A stretch of DNA of 64,000 nt from Pseudomonadota bacterium (GTDB lineage Bacteria > Verrucomicrobiota > Verrucomicrobiia > Limisphaerales > SXTU01): positions 62,001 through 126,000 of the forward strand of contig RFVF01000001.1 in the NCBI GenBank assembly GCA_009922615.1, in the 5' to 3' direction. The notes under the pieces were generated by a model. It saw only the letters and a program-made list of their open reading frames with translations. It was not told the origin of the DNA and searched no databases. The translations under genes and the position numbers were made by a program. This document shows positions 1-8,647 of this stretch, in pieces. Within the stretch, counting starts at the first letter, position 1, and each line of letters begins with the position of its first letter.

Positions 1-268
1 CACGGCGGCGGCGGTGGTGGGGTTGAAAATCGGTGGCAAGACCGGCACGGCGGAAGTCGAGCACGCCGGCAAGATCGTGGACAAGACCACGTGGTTCGCC
101 TCGTTCGCGCCGGTGGGCCAGCCCAAGTGGGCGGTCGTGGTGATGGTCGAGAGCGGGGCTTCGGGCGGCAAGACCTGCGCTCCCGTGGCGAAGAAAATTT
201 ACGAGGCACTACAGCAACGCGAGCGGGCCGGCCCGCCGAAGAATTCTGTTTTCGCCAGCTTGAACTGA
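1..268 (+). CDS. mrdA: Penicillin-binding protein 2 (peptidoglycan D,D-transpeptidase), C-terminal fragment
   Basis: Only the last 88 or so residues are in the window; the gene enters from the left edge in frame 2. The fragment holds the third transpeptidase active-site motif, KTGTAEV, followed by the usual 'WFASFAPV' strand of class B PBPs. The family cross-links peptidoglycan in the periplasm during cell elongation. rodA follows after a 3-bp gap, the standard mrdA-mrdB arrangement, which favours PBP2 over the division enzyme FtsI. The GTG at 14 reported by the ORF track is internal, not the true start. Confidence 0.9.
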   Translation, partial: TAAAVVGLKIGGKTGTAEVEHAGKIVDKTTWFASFAPVGQPKWAVVVMVESGASGGKTCAPVAKKIYEALQQRERAGPPKNSVFASLN

Positions 269-271
269 CGC

Positions 272-1426
272 ATGTTCGCCCGCCCCAACATCGCTGAAAA
301 GCCCGCCCGGATTGACTGGGTGATGATGTGCGCATTGCTGGGGCTGATGGTGCTGGGCGTGTTGTTCATTTACAGCGCGCGGCTGGTTACGGACTCGGAC
401 CTGCCGTGGTTCAGGCACCTGCACTTCAAGCAGATCATCTTCTATGTGCTCGGGCTGGCGGCCATGGCCGGCGTGTGCGTGATCCCGTATCAGACGCTGG
501 CGCGCTGGTCCTATGTTTTCTACTGGGCCAGCATTCTCCTGCTGCTGCTGGTGCTGATCCCGCATGTCGGGGCGATGCGGTTTATTGCCTTCATTCTCGC
601 GCTGGGAAATTTCCTCGCGCGGCCGCTGGATGAGCTGCGGCTCACGGGCAATTTCTGGAAGGCGCTCGGCATGTTGGGACTGCCGTTTGCGTTCATCCTC
701 GTGGAGCCGGACCTCGGCTCGGCGCTGGTGCTGATCCCGACGGGCTTCGTGATGATGTATGTCGCGGGCATTCCGGCGCGGTATCTGCGGCGCTTTCTCG
801 GCGGTTCGGCCATCGTCGTCCTCCTGCTGTTGGTGGATGTGCTCTTTGCTCCGCCGGGTTGGCAGTTGAAACTGCAAGACTACCAGCGCCGGCGTCTGCT
901 CGTGTATTTCGACATGGACGCCAAGTATTTTGCTCCGCCCAACGCCACGGCGGCGGAGCTTCAGAAGGCCCAAATCCAAAAGCGCAATGATGAATACAAC
1001 ATCATCCAAGCGCTCATCTCGGTCGGCTCCGGCGGGCTGACGGGGAAGGGCTGGCGGCAGGGCACCCAGAATGTATTGGGCTACCTCCCGCGCGCCGTGG
1101 CCCACAACGACTTCATCTTCTCCGTGCTTGCCGAGGAGAGTGGATTCGTCGGGAGCGTAGTTGTGCTCTCGCTCTATGCGGTGGTTCTGTTCGCCGGAAT
1201 CAGAATCGCCGGCCAGGCGCGCGACCGCCTGGGCAAAATGATGGCGGCGGGAGTGGTAGCACTCCTGTTCAGCCACATGTTCATCAATATCGGCATGAAC
1301 ATCCGTTTGATGCCCGTGACGGGCGTGCCACTGCCGCTGTTATCATACGGCGGGACTTCAGTGATCTGCACCCTGGTCGCTGCGGGCCTCCTCCAAAACA
1401 TCTACCTGCACCGCAGGTCTTACTAA
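272..1426 (+). CDS. rodA: Rod shape-determining protein RodA (SEDS peptidoglycan glycosyltransferase)
   Basis: This 384-residue polytopic membrane protein belongs to the FtsW/RodA/SpoVE family, which polymerises lipid II into glycan strands together with a class B PBP. Visible hallmarks are the N-terminal helix 'MVLGVLFIYSA', the 'VEPDLGSALVLIP' segment, the loop around 'QGTQNVLGYLPRAVAHNDFIFSVLAEE' in part, and the C-terminal 'GVPLPLLSYGGTSVI' motif. The length is normal for RodA. The ATG at 272 lies 3 bp after the PBP2 stop, so the two are probably translationally coupled and act as a pair in lateral wall synthesis. RNase G follows 6 bp downstream. Confidence 0.95.
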   Translation: MFARPNIAEKPARIDWVMMCALLGLMVLGVLFIYSARLVTDSDLPWFRHLHFKQIIFYVLGLAAMAGVCVIPYQTLARWSYVFYWASILLLLLVLIPHVGAMRFIAFILALGNFLARPLDELRLTGNFWKALGMLGLPFAFILVEPDLGSALVLIPTGFVMMYVAGIPARYLRRFLGGSAIVVLLLLVDVLFAPPGWQLKLQDYQRRRLLVYFDMDAKYFAPPNATAAELQKAQIQKRNDEYNIIQALISVGSGGLTGKGWRQGTQNVLGYLPRAVAHNDFIFSVLAEESGFVGSVVVLSLYAVVLFAGIRIAGQARDRLGKMMAAGVVALLFSHMFINIGMNIRLMPVTGVPLPLLSYGGTSVICTLVAAGLLQNIYLHRRSY

Positions 1427-1432
1427 ACCCAC

Positions 1433-3427
1433 ATGAGCAATCGTTTCTCCAATCGCCGCGGCACCCACCGCTTCCGCCCCACTGGTGGCCTCAACCCCAA
1501 CGCCAAGCCGGACCGCGCCGCGCTGCAAGCCCGCCTCGCCGCCACGGGGGGCGGCCAGGCCAGCGGGGACGAATCCGTCTTCGCGCGCGGCCGCGAGCAT
1601 GAAATCCGCCGCGCGGAAAACCTCGCCGCCGGCCTGCCCGCCGAGGGCGAGCATCAGCCCGCGCCTAAGCCCGCCGGCCGCCACGACTATCGCGAGCCGA
1701 ATCTCGAAGCGCCCGAGGAGGCCAACCCCGAGGAAGAGGGTGAGTTCAAGCCCGTCGAGGTCAAGGAACAGCGCAAAGGGCTGCTCGCCTCCATCAAACA
1801 CGCCGCACAAAAGGTCGTGACGAAGGTGAAGAAGCTGATGAAGCCCGAGGTGAAGGTTCACAAGGAAGTCATCATCAACGCCGAGTCGCTCGAGACGCGC
1901 GTGGCCGTGCTTGAGGATGGCCGGCTCGAGGAGTTCACCATCGAGCGCACCACTGAGGAGCGGCTGGTCGGCAGCATCTACAAGGGCAAGATTCGCAACT
2001 TGGAAGACGGCTTGAAGGCCGCTTTCGTGGACATCGGCTTCGAAAAGAATGCCTTCCTCCACTACTGGGACATCGTGCCCAGCAACCTCGACAGCGGCGT
2101 CGAAATCGTCGAGCGCGAGAAAAAGGGGCCGCCCAAAGAAAAGCCCGCTGACAAGCCCAAGGTCACGCAGAAGGACATCCCCAAGCTCTACCCCAAGGGC
2201 AGCGAGATCATCATTCAGGTCACCAAAGGCCCCATCGGCACCAAGGGCCCGCGCGTCACCACCCACCTCGCGCTCCCGGGCCGCTACCTCGTGTTGCTGC
2301 CCAACTCCGATCAATCCGGCATCTCCCGCAAGATTGAGGACCACGAGGAACGCCAGCGCCTCAAGAAATACCTGCGCAAGCTCAACCTCCCCGACGGCAT
2401 GGGCGTCATCATCCGCACCGCCGGCGAAGGCCAGCAGGAGCGTTATTTCACCCGCGACCTTGCCTTCTTACTCGAAGAGTGGAAGGCCGTGCAGGAACGC
2501 ATCGAGAAACAAGGTGCAGCCACCTGCGTCTTCCAGGAGCCCGACCTTATCGAACGCACCGTGCGCGACTTCCTCACCGAGGATGTCGAGCGCATCGTCA
2601 TCGACGACAGCAAGCAGTTCGAGCGCATGCAGACCATGATCGGCAAAATCTCCAAGCGCTCCATCGGCAAGGTGAAGCTCTACAACGAGCCGCAGCCCGT
2701 CTTTGACCGCTTCGGCATCTCCCGCCAGCTTGAGGCTGCGTTCTCCCGCCAGGTGCATCTCAAGAGCGGCGGTTACCTCGTCGTGGACGAGACCGAAGCG
2801 CTTGTGGCCATCGACGTCAACACCGGCAGCCACAAGAGCAAGGAACAGGATAAGGACAAGGAACAGACCATCACGAAGGTCAACCTCGAAGCCGCCGAGG
2901 AAATCTGCCGCCTCCTGCGCCTGCGCAATCTCGGCGGCCTCATCGTGCTGGACTTCATCGACATGCGCCATCGCCGGGACCAGCAGGCGGTTTACGGTCG
3001 TGTCAAAGACGGGCTGAAGCGGGACAAGGCCAAGACTCACATCCTGCCCATCTCCCAACTCGGCCTCATGGAGATGACCCGCCAGCGCCACACCGAGAGC
3101 ATCCGGGCCACCGTTTATCACGACTGCCCCTATTGCAAGGGCCGCGGCAAGGTTAAGAGCGCCTTGACCATGAGCGTGGAAATCCAGCGCAAGCTCCAGG
3201 AAATCCTCAAGAAACGGCCGCGCGACGAGAGCGACTTCCAGCTCCGCATCATCTCGCACCCGACCGTGCTGGATCGTCTGCGCAAGGAGGACGAGAAAAT
3301 CCTCATCGAGATGGAGAAGAAATTCTTCGGCAAGCTCACGTTCCGCGCCGACCCCGCGTTCCATGCGGAGCAATACAAAATCCTCAACGCCGTCACCAAC
3401 GAGGAGATGGCCTCAGTGGGCGGCTGA
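1433..3427 (+). CDS. rng: Ribonuclease E/G family endoribonuclease
   Basis: This 664-residue protein carries the RNase E/G catalytic core. The S1-like RNA-binding region starts near residue 150 ('VAVLEDGRLEEFTIE'). The metal-binding motifs follow: 'AIDVNTG' near 460 and 'LIVLDFIDM' near 505. The Zn-link-type 'CPYCKGRG' lies near 563. The C-terminus stops soon after, as in RNase G, with no long RNase E degradosome scaffold. Two features differ from E. coli RNase G: an N-terminal charged extension of about 145 residues, and an insertion of roughly 40 Lys/Pro-rich residues inside the S1 domain. The family processes rRNA and mRNA. It sits directly after rodA, a common position in mre/mrd clusters. 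The gene symbol could equally be written rne/rng. Confidence 0.92.
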   Translation: MSNRFSNRRGTHRFRPTGGLNPNAKPDRAALQARLAATGGGQASGDESVFARGREHEIRRAENLAAGLPAEGEHQPAPKPAGRHDYREPNLEAPEEANPEEEGEFKPVEVKEQRKGLLASIKHAAQKVVTKVKKLMKPEVKVHKEVIINAESLETRVAVLEDGRLEEFTIERTTEERLVGSIYKGKIRNLEDGLKAAFVDIGFEKNAFLHYWDIVPSNLDSGVEIVEREKKGPPKEKPADKPKVTQKDIPKLYPKGSEIIIQVTKGPIGTKGPRVTTHLALPGRYLVLLPNSDQSGISRKIEDHEERQRLKKYLRKLNLPDGMGVIIRTAGEGQQERYFTRDLAFLLEEWKAVQERIEKQGAATCVFQEPDLIERTVRDFLTEDVERIVIDDSKQFERMQTMIGKISKRSIGKVKLYNEPQPVFDRFGISRQLEAAFSRQVHLKSGGYLVVDETEALVAIDVNTGSHKSKEQDKDKEQTITKVNLEAAEEICRLLRLRNLGGLIVLDFIDMRHRRDQQAVYGRVKDGLKRDKAKTHILPISQLGLMEMTRQRHTESIRATVYHDCPYCKGRGKVKSALTMSVEIQRKLQEILKKRPRDESDFQLRIISHPTVLDRLRKEDEKILIEMEKKFFGKLTFRADPAFHAEQYKILNAVTNEEMASVGG

Positions 3428-3493
3428 GGCGCGCACCGGACGCTGAACGCAAATGCGATTGTCATGGCCGGCGGGGACGTTATCCTGCCGGCC

Positions 3494-3946
3494 ATGCGCT
3501 TTTTGACTGGTTGGATCGCCTTGCTGCTGGCTGTGAGCGTCACGCTCGCGCACGCTGTGGACGGCAAGATTATCAAGGTGCTGCCGCATTTTCTTGATCT
3601 CCAGGGCCGGCACTCGCTCTCGCCCAGCCTCTTTGAGCGCGATGCCTATCAGGCGCACCTGCGCAAAGCCCCGGCGGAAATCAGCAGTGTTCGCTTCGAC
3701 GTGGAGTGGAGCGCCCCGGGCACGGCGGCCAGCCCCCGGCTGCGCATCGAGTTGCGCGGAAAAAAGGCCGGCGCAAAGCCCGAGGTGGTGGAGAGTCCGG
3801 TGAAAGCCGGCTGGTTCGGAGGCACTTGGTCGGTCGTCAAACTGGACAAGGAAGTTTATCAACAGCTCGGTGGCATTGCCGCCTGGCGCATCACGCTCTT
3901 GGATGGTGAATCCAAGCTCGCGGAGCAAAAGTCGTTTCTGTGGTAA
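3494..3946 (+). CDS. Secreted hypothetical protein
   Basis: The ORF track starts at 3464, but the ATG at 3494 gives a clean signal peptide ('MRFLTGWIALLLAVSVTLAHA') and a 150-residue product. The mature part looks like one small beta-rich domain ('VRFDVEWSAPG', 'RLRIELRGKK', 'WSVVKLDKEVYQQLGGIAAWRITLLDGE'). I recognise no family. It lies alone between rng and pyrF with short gaps and probably acts in the periplasm or outer envelope. No cysteine pair or lipobox is visible. Confidence 0.75.
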   Translation: MRFLTGWIALLLAVSVTLAHAVDGKIIKVLPHFLDLQGRHSLSPSLFERDAYQAHLRKAPAEISSVRFDVEWSAPGTAASPRLRIELRGKKAGAKPEVVESPVKAGWFGGTWSVVKLDKEVYQQLGGIAAWRITLLDGESKLAEQKSFLW

Positions 3947-3989
3947 CGCAGGGCAGGGGAGTCCCGCCCGAACCATTTCATTCAGGAGC

Positions 3990-4712
3990 ATGAGCCAGCC
4001 GCGCAATCCCATCATCGTTGCCCTCGACGTGCCACACTTGGAGTCCGCCCTCACCTTGGTGGATCAACTGGCCCCGGTCGTCGGGGCCTTCAAGGTCGGC
4101 AAGGAGCTCTTCGTCGCCGCCGGGCCGGACATCGTGCGGCGCATCCGCGCCACCGGCGCGTCCGTCTTCCTCGACCTCAAGTTTCACGACATCCCGAACA
4201 CCGTCGCCAAGGCCGTCGAAGCCGCCGTGCGGCTCGACGTGCAGATGCTCACCATCCACACCAGCGGCGGGCTGACCATGATGCAGGCCGCACAGAAATC
4301 AGCGGAGGAAGCCGCCCTGCGCACGGGCAAATCCCAGCCCCTCGTGCTGGGCGTCACCGTCCTGACGAGCTTGAACACCAATGACCTCGCCGAAGTCGGC
4401 ATCCCGCACGACGTGGGCAATCAGGTCGAGCGGCTCGCGAGCCTCGCGGCGAAGGCGGGCTTGGGCGGGCTGGTCTGCTCGCCGCTGGAGATTGCGCGGC
4501 TCCGGCAAATTCTTCCCTCGCACGTCCAGTTGGTGACGCCCGGCATCCGCCCGGCCGACAGCAAGGCCGATGATCAGAAACGCACCTTGACGCTGCTCCC
4601 AATCCCCGCGCGGCAGCGGAGGCGATCCTCGCTTCACTGTGACCGAGGCCCGACTTGCGCCTTGCAGTTTGCCCGTTGGCCGGTAAGTTCGCCCGCGTGT
4701 CGAAACCGGTGA
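3990..4712 (+). pseudogene. pyrF: Orotidine 5'-phosphate decarboxylase, broken by an internal out-of-frame deletion
   Basis: PyrF makes UMP from OMP in pyrimidine biosynthesis. From ATG 3990 the N-terminal 200 residues are normal: 'IIVALDVPHLESALTLVDQL', 'KVGKELFVAAGP', the catalytic 'VFLDLKFHDIPNTV' and 'LVTPGIRP'. After 'DQKRTLT' (codon at 4590) the frame reads unrelated sequence to 4712. From 4592 the +2-shifted frame reads 'AAPNPRAAAEAILASL' and stops at 4642, the expected PyrF C-terminus. Between 4591 and 4592 about 20-25 codons plus a frame offset are missing. These normally encode the phosphate-binding 'GADYLVVGRPI'-type loop. The product as read should be inactive. An assembly error at this point is a real alternative. 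The upstream ORF start at 3870 is not used: it overlaps the preceding gene and has no PyrF homology. Confidence 0.85.
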
Positions 4713-4969
4713 AACAGACCAAGCCAGCCAAAGCCATCATGCTCGGCGTGGGGTTGGATTCCGACGGTCACAAACGCGTGACCAAGGGCGAGAACTTCGC
4801 CCTCGTCGGCGGCTCCAAGGACACTCACGAGCAGATGACCGAGAAGGCCATCAAGATCAACGAGAAGCTCAAGCAGAAGGGCAAGCAGCTCGAAGAAGTC
4901 TCGCGCGAGGAGTTCGACGACATCGCCCACTCCGTCGGCCTGCACCGGCACAACCCGCAGGCGAACTGA
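4697..4969 (+). CDS. Small conserved-looking hypothetical protein upstream of nuoA
   Basis: The frame opens at 4655, but the GTG at 4697 ('VSKPVKQTKPAKAIMLGVGLD') or the ATG at 4739 are likelier starts, since the earlier part overlaps the broken pyrF tail. The product is about 90 residues, soluble and highly charged, with a helix rich in Lys/Glu ('EQMTEKAIKINEKLKQKGKQLEEVSREEF'). I recognise no domain. It ends 6 bp before nuoA, so it may be the first gene of the complex I operon. A role in the complex is only suggested by position. Confidence 0.6.
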   Translation: MSKPVKQTKPAKAIMLGVGLDSDGHKRVTKGENFALVGGSKDTHEQMTEKAIKINEKLKQKGKQLEEVSREEFDDIAHSVGLHRHNPQAN

Positions 4970-4975
4970 TTTCTC

Positions 4976-5353
4976 ATGCCCGGCGACAAACATCCCTACC
5001 TCTTTCTCCTCGTCTTCTTCGTGATGGCGGTGGGCTTCGCGGTCGGGCCGCTCATCCTCGCGATGCTGTGGGCGAAACTCTTTTCCCCGGCAAAACCCGG
5101 CGAGATGAAGAACGCCACCTACGAGTGCGGCCTCGAATCCAAAGGCGACGCCTGGGTCGCCTTCAAGTCCGAGTATTACCTCTACGGCATCCTCTTCCTC
5201 CTCTTCGATGTGGAGACCATCTTTCTCCTGCCCTTCTGCGTGGCCTTCACGGGCCTGTCCGTGGGCGCCGTTCTGGCGATGCTCATCTTCGTGCTGCTGT
5301 TGGTCGAAGGCCTGGCCTGGGCGTGGGTGAAGGGAGTCCTTACATGGAAATGA
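4976..5353 (+). CDS. nuoA: NADH-quinone oxidoreductase subunit A
   Basis: This 125-residue membrane subunit of complex I has three predicted helices. It carries the family block 'YECGLESKGDAW' and 'YYLYGILFLLFDVETIFLLPF', which sits at the junction of peripheral and membrane arms near the quinone site. It is the first recognised gene of the nuo operon. Its TGA stop lies inside the first unit of a heptad-phased repeat (5349-5443) that fills the gap to nuoB. The last residues (GVLTWK) look normal, so the repeat seems to have landed on the gene end rather than within the domain. Confidence 0.97.
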   Translation: MPGDKHPYLFLLVFFVMAVGFAVGPLILAMLWAKLFSPAKPGEMKNATYECGLESKGDAWVAFKSEYYLYGILFLLFDVETIFLLPFCVAFTGLSVGAVLAMLIFVLLLVEGLAWAWVKGVLTWK

Positions 5354-5443
5354 GGAATGCCGAATTGCGAATGTGGAATGCTGCTCCCGACGCTCTCGGC
5401 CTGAACTTCCCCTTTCGACATTCGCAATTCGACATTCGCAACT
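5349..5443 (+). repeat. Heptad-phased inverted repeat between nuoA and nuoB
   Basis: The left arm (5349-5383) is five consecutive 7-bp units of the form AATGNNG / AATTGCG. The right arm (5416-5443) is four units, alternating CGACATT and CGCAATT, whose reverse complement (AATGTCG, AATTGCG) matches the left units. About 32 bp separates the arms. The first unit contains the nuoA stop codon. The region carries no gene. It is not a simple intrinsic terminator, since no T-run follows. Similar 7-bp phased elements occur at four other loci in this window. Confidence 0.8.
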
Positions 5444-5449
5444 GACCTC

Positions 5450-6058
5450 ATGGACGACGGACTCCGCAACGAACTCAGCAAGCAAGGCGTCGTGGTCGTG
5501 AAGCTCGAGGAGCTTTACAACTGGGGCCGCAAGAACTCCGTCTGGCCGCTCTCCTTCGGCCTCGCGTGCTGCGCCATCGAGATGATGGCCGCCAGCATGG
5601 CCCGCTACGACCTCTCTCGCTTCGGCGCGGAAGTCTTCCGCCCCTCCCCGCGTCAGGCCGACCTCATGATCGTTGCCGGCACCGTCACCAAGAAGATGGC
5701 CCCGCAAGTCGTGCGCCTCTACAACCAGATGCCGGAGCCGAAATACGTCATCGCCATGGGCGCGTGCGCCATCAGCGGCGGCCCCTTCAAGCAGGGCTAC
5801 AACGTCCTCAAGGGCATTGACCGATACATCCCCGTGGATGTCCACATCCCCGGCTGCCCGCCGCGGCCCGAGGCGCTCATCCACGCCTTCATGACCCTCC
5901 AGCGGAAGATCGACGCCCAGAAGCTCACCGGCCCCGACCGCGCGCGCCATCTGAACGCCGAACTCCCCAGCGAATTCCCCGTCCCCCTCTTCGGCGAGCA
6001 CGACCTCGTGCCGACCAAGAATCCGAACGTGTGGGAACCGGCAGTGGTGGTGCGGTGA
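5450..6058 (+). CDS. nuoB: NADH-quinone oxidoreductase subunit B
   Basis: This 202-residue subunit carries the terminal [4Fe-4S] cluster N2 that passes electrons to quinone. The four ligands are visible: Cys40-Cys41 in '[11 protein letters not shown]', Cys106 in 'MGACAISGG' and Cys136 in '[14 protein letters not shown]'. The length is normal. It begins 6 bp after the heptad-phased repeat and runs in the same direction as nuoA and nuoC. It is peripheral-arm, cytoplasmic side of the membrane. Confidence 0.98.
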   Translation: MDDGLRNELSKQGVVVVKLEELYNWGRKNSVWPLSFGLACCAIEMMAASMARYDLSRFGAEVFRPSPRQADLMIVAGTVTKKMAPQVVRLYNQMPEPKYVIAMGACAISGGPFKQGYNVLKGIDRYIPVDVHIPGCPPRPEALIHAFMTLQRKIDAQKLTGPDRARHLNAELPSEFPVPLFGEHDLVPTKNPNVWEPAVVVR

Positions 6059-6070
6059 ACTGATCTACTC

Positions 6071-6709
6071 GTGGAAACCTTGGAGCAAATCAAAGCCCGT
6101 GCCGAAGCCACCGTGCCCGGCGCGCAGCTTTCCGTCGTGAAAAACGACAGCCCGTGCGCGCAGCATTCGTTGCTCGTGGATGTCGAGCACGCCTACGTCG
6201 TCGCCCAGTTTCTGCGCGATGACCCGCAGCTCCGCCTCGACTATTGCTCGAACGTCACCGGAGTTGATTTCCTCGACGCCGAGCTGTCCGAGAAGGTGAA
6301 GGTCAAGAAGGTCGTGGACGGCGTGGAGAAAGAGGTCGAGGAAGTGAAGAAGACCAAGCGCGCCGGCTACCTCGAAGTGGTTTATCACCTCTACTCGATG
6401 TCGCTCAAGCACGGGCCGGTCATCCTCCGCCAGCGCACGCCGGGCCGCGCGGACCCGGTGAAGGTCGCGTCGCTCACGCCACTGTGGCGCAGCGCGGAGT
6501 TTCAGGAGCGCGAGGTGTTTGACCTTTACGGCGTGCTCTTCGACGGACACCCGGACTTGCGGCGGATTCTGATGTGGGATGGTTTCAAGGACTACCCGAT
6601 GCGAAAGGATTACCGGGAGCCGGATGATTACGAATACGAGCCGACGCCGCACGACGAGGTGCTGGAAAAGGCGAAGGCGCACTTGCCCAAGCAGGAGGTG
6701 AAGGCGTGA
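6071..6709 (+). CDS. nuoC: NADH-quinone oxidoreductase subunit C
   Basis: This 212-residue complex I 30-kDa-type subunit starts with GTG at 6071. The C-terminal signature '[26 protein letters not shown]' and '[10 protein letters not shown]' is diagnostic. The middle carries a Lys/Glu-rich insertion ('[18 protein letters not shown]') that looks longer than in E. coli. The stop overlaps the nuoD GTG by 4 bp (GTGA), which implies translational coupling. nuoC and nuoD are separate genes here, unlike the fused nuoCD of enterobacteria. Confidence 0.97.
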   Translation: METLEQIKARAEATVPGAQLSVVKNDSPCAQHSLLVDVEHAYVVAQFLRDDPQLRLDYCSNVTGVDFLDAELSEKVKVKKVVDGVEKEVEEVKKTKRAGYLEVVYHLYSMSLKHGPVILRQRTPGRADPVKVASLTPLWRSAEFQEREVFDLYGVLFDGHPDLRRILMWDGFKDYPMRKDYREPDDYEYEPTPHDEVLEKAKAHLPKQEVKA

Positions 6710-7926
6710 GCACTGATACTACCGCACCCGTGGACGGAACGCAGTTCATGACGTTCCACGACCTCGCCTACGACGCGGGGAAGACGGACTTTCAACGCAA
6801 GGCCGAGGTCATCGGTGTCGGACGCGAGGGCGAGTTGCTCGAAGTTGCGATGGGGCCGCAGCATCCGTCCACGCACGGCGTCTTCCGCATGGACGTGGTG
6901 CTCGATGGCGAGACAGTGGTGAAGCTTAAGCCGGTCTTCGGCTACCTGCACCGCAATCACGAGAAGATTGCCGAGAACACGAGCTACCTCGGCTCGATGC
7001 CTTACACGGACCGGCTGGATTACTTCTGCTCGCTCACAAACAACTGGGCTTACGCGCTGTCCGTCGAGAAGCTCGCCGGGCTGCAAGTCCCTGAGCGCGC
7101 GGAATACATCCGCCTCATTACCGCCGAGCTGACGCGCGTGCTGAACCACACCTGTCTCGCGGGCTTTCTGCTCCAGGACATGGGCGCGCTCGGCACGCCG
7201 CTGATGTATGCCTTCCGCGAGCGCGAGAAGATCCTCGATCTCATCGAGTCGCTCACCGGCGCGCGGATGATGTGCAACTACATGCGGTTCGGTGGCTGTC
7301 GGTGCGACTTGCCGGCGGGCTGGCTGGACGCGGCGAAGAAAGTCGTGGCTGAGTATCCGAGATTCCTCGACGAGTTTGAGACACTGCTCTCCGGCAACGA
7401 AATCCTCATGGCCCGCACGCAGGGCGTGGGCAAGTTGTCCGCCGAACTCGCCATCAATGCCGGTATCACCGGCCCGATGCTCCGTGCCAGCGGTGTGGAT
7501 TATGACCTCCGCAAGGTGGACAACTACGGCATCTACAGCCGCTACCCGTTCCGCGTCCCGCTCGGCAGCCACGGCGATGTTTACGATCGCTACATGATTC
7601 GCATGCTGGAGATGCGCGAGTCGCTGAAGATTCTGGAGCCGGCGCTGAAGGATATTCCCGAAGGACCGGTCGTGGACCCGAAGGCGAAGTTGCGCGGCTT
7701 CCGCCCGAAGGCCGGCGAGGCCTACGGCCGCATTGAGACGCCCAAGGGCGAGCTGGGCTTCTACCTCATCAGCGATGGCAGCCCGAACCCGTATCGCTAC
7801 CGCGTCCGCCCGCCGAGCCTCATAAACCTGACCATCCTCGAAGACATGTGCCTCGGGCAGACCGTGGCGGATGCGATTGTCACGCTGGGCAGCGTGGACA
7901 TTGTTTTGGGAGAGGTAGACCGTTGA
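6706..7926 (+). CDS. nuoD: NADH-quinone oxidoreductase subunit D
   Basis: This 406-residue 49-kDa-type subunit forms the quinone pocket with NuoB. It shows '[21 protein letters not shown]', the '[12 protein letters not shown]' segment, and the C-terminal '[16 protein letters not shown]' and '[13 protein letters not shown]' ending. The GTG start overlaps nuoC by 4 bp. nuoE, nuoF and nuoG, which follow nuoD in operons of the 14-subunit enzyme, are absent; nuoI comes next after 40 bp. Confidence 0.98.
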   Translation: MSTDTTAPVDGTQFMTFHDLAYDAGKTDFQRKAEVIGVGREGELLEVAMGPQHPSTHGVFRMDVVLDGETVVKLKPVFGYLHRNHEKIAENTSYLGSMPYTDRLDYFCSLTNNWAYALSVEKLAGLQVPERAEYIRLITAELTRVLNHTCLAGFLLQDMGALGTPLMYAFREREKILDLIESLTGARMMCNYMRFGGCRCDLPAGWLDAAKKVVAEYPRFLDEFETLLSGNEILMARTQGVGKLSAELAINAGITGPMLRASGVDYDLRKVDNYGIYSRYPFRVPLGSHGDVYDRYMIRMLEMRESLKILEPALKDIPEGPVVDPKAKLRGFRPKAGEAYGRIETPKGELGFYLISDGSPNPYRYRVRPPSLINLTILEDMCLGQTVADAIVTLGSVDIVLGEVDR

Positions 7927-7966
7927 AATCTTGCTTCCGACGACGCGAATCTTGAAACTCAACTAA

Positions 7967-8644
7967 ATGCTCGGCACCGGAATACTCAAAGGCATGGTGG
8001 AAACGGCGAAGAACTTCGCCGGGAGCTACCACGACCCCGCGCGGCTCACCACCGTCGAGTATCCCGAGCAGCGCATCGCCTCGAAAGAGAACGCCCGGCA
8101 GTTCCCGATGCTCATCCACGACACCGAGGACCCGATGAAGGGCCTGCGCTGTGTGGCCTGCCAGATTTGCGAGAAGGAATGCCCGCCGCAGTGCATCTAC
8201 ATCGTCAAGAGCAAGGACAAGCGTGCGGACTACAAGGGCCAGATGCAGTTCTACCCGGCCACGTTCGACATCGACATCTCGGTGTGCATGAGCTGCCAGA
8301 TTTGCGTCGAGGTCTGCCCGTTCGAGTCCATCAAGATGAACACGGAGTTCGAACTCTCGAACACCGACCGCTTTGGCGGCCTGCTCATCCACAAGGAACA
8401 GCTCGCCAAGTCCAACGAGCATTACCGCAAGATTCACCCGACGGAAGCCGCTGCTTCCGATGCCGTGCTCGCCGCTGAAGTCGCCAAAGCACAGGCCAAG
8501 GCCAAGGCCGATGCCGAGGCGAAGGCCGCCAAAGCTGCGGCTGAAGCGAAAGCCAAGGCGGACGCCGCTGCCGCTGCCGCGACTCCGGCGGCCCCGAAAC
8601 CCTCTTCCCCCGCTGCGGCTCCGGCTGCGGCTCCCGCCGCCTAG
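7967..8644 (+). CDS. nuoI: NADH-quinone oxidoreductase subunit I with Ala/Lys-rich tail
   Basis: This ferredoxin-like subunit carries two [4Fe-4S] motifs, CVACQICEKECP (Cys62/65/68/72) and CMSCQICVEVCP (Cys107/110/113/117), the N6a/N6b clusters that relay electrons to NuoB. The core ends near residue 165. The remaining 60 residues are a low-complexity Ala/Lys/Pro tail ('AKAKADAEAKAAKAAAEAK'), unusual for NuoI. In the absence of nuoEFG this is the outermost cluster-bearing subunit encoded in the operon, so the tail may bear on docking of the electron donor. That last point is inference. Confidence 0.95.
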   Translation: MLGTGILKGMVETAKNFAGSYHDPARLTTVEYPEQRIASKENARQFPMLIHDTEDPMKGLRCVACQICEKECPPQCIYIVKSKDKRADYKGQMQFYPATFDIDISVCMSCQICVEVCPFESIKMNTEFELSNTDRFGGLLIHKEQLAKSNEHYRKIHPTEAAASDAVLAAEVAKAQAKAKADAEAKAAKAAAEAKAKADAAAAAATPAAPKPSSPAAAPAAAPAA

Positions 8645-8647
8645 CCC

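Noticed and set aside
4634-6001. 455-residue minus-strand ORF opposite nuoA-nuoB
   Set aside because: It is a shadow of high-GC coding DNA; translation is compositionally odd (His/Glu/Val-rich) and has no domain. The nuo genes are certain on the other strand.
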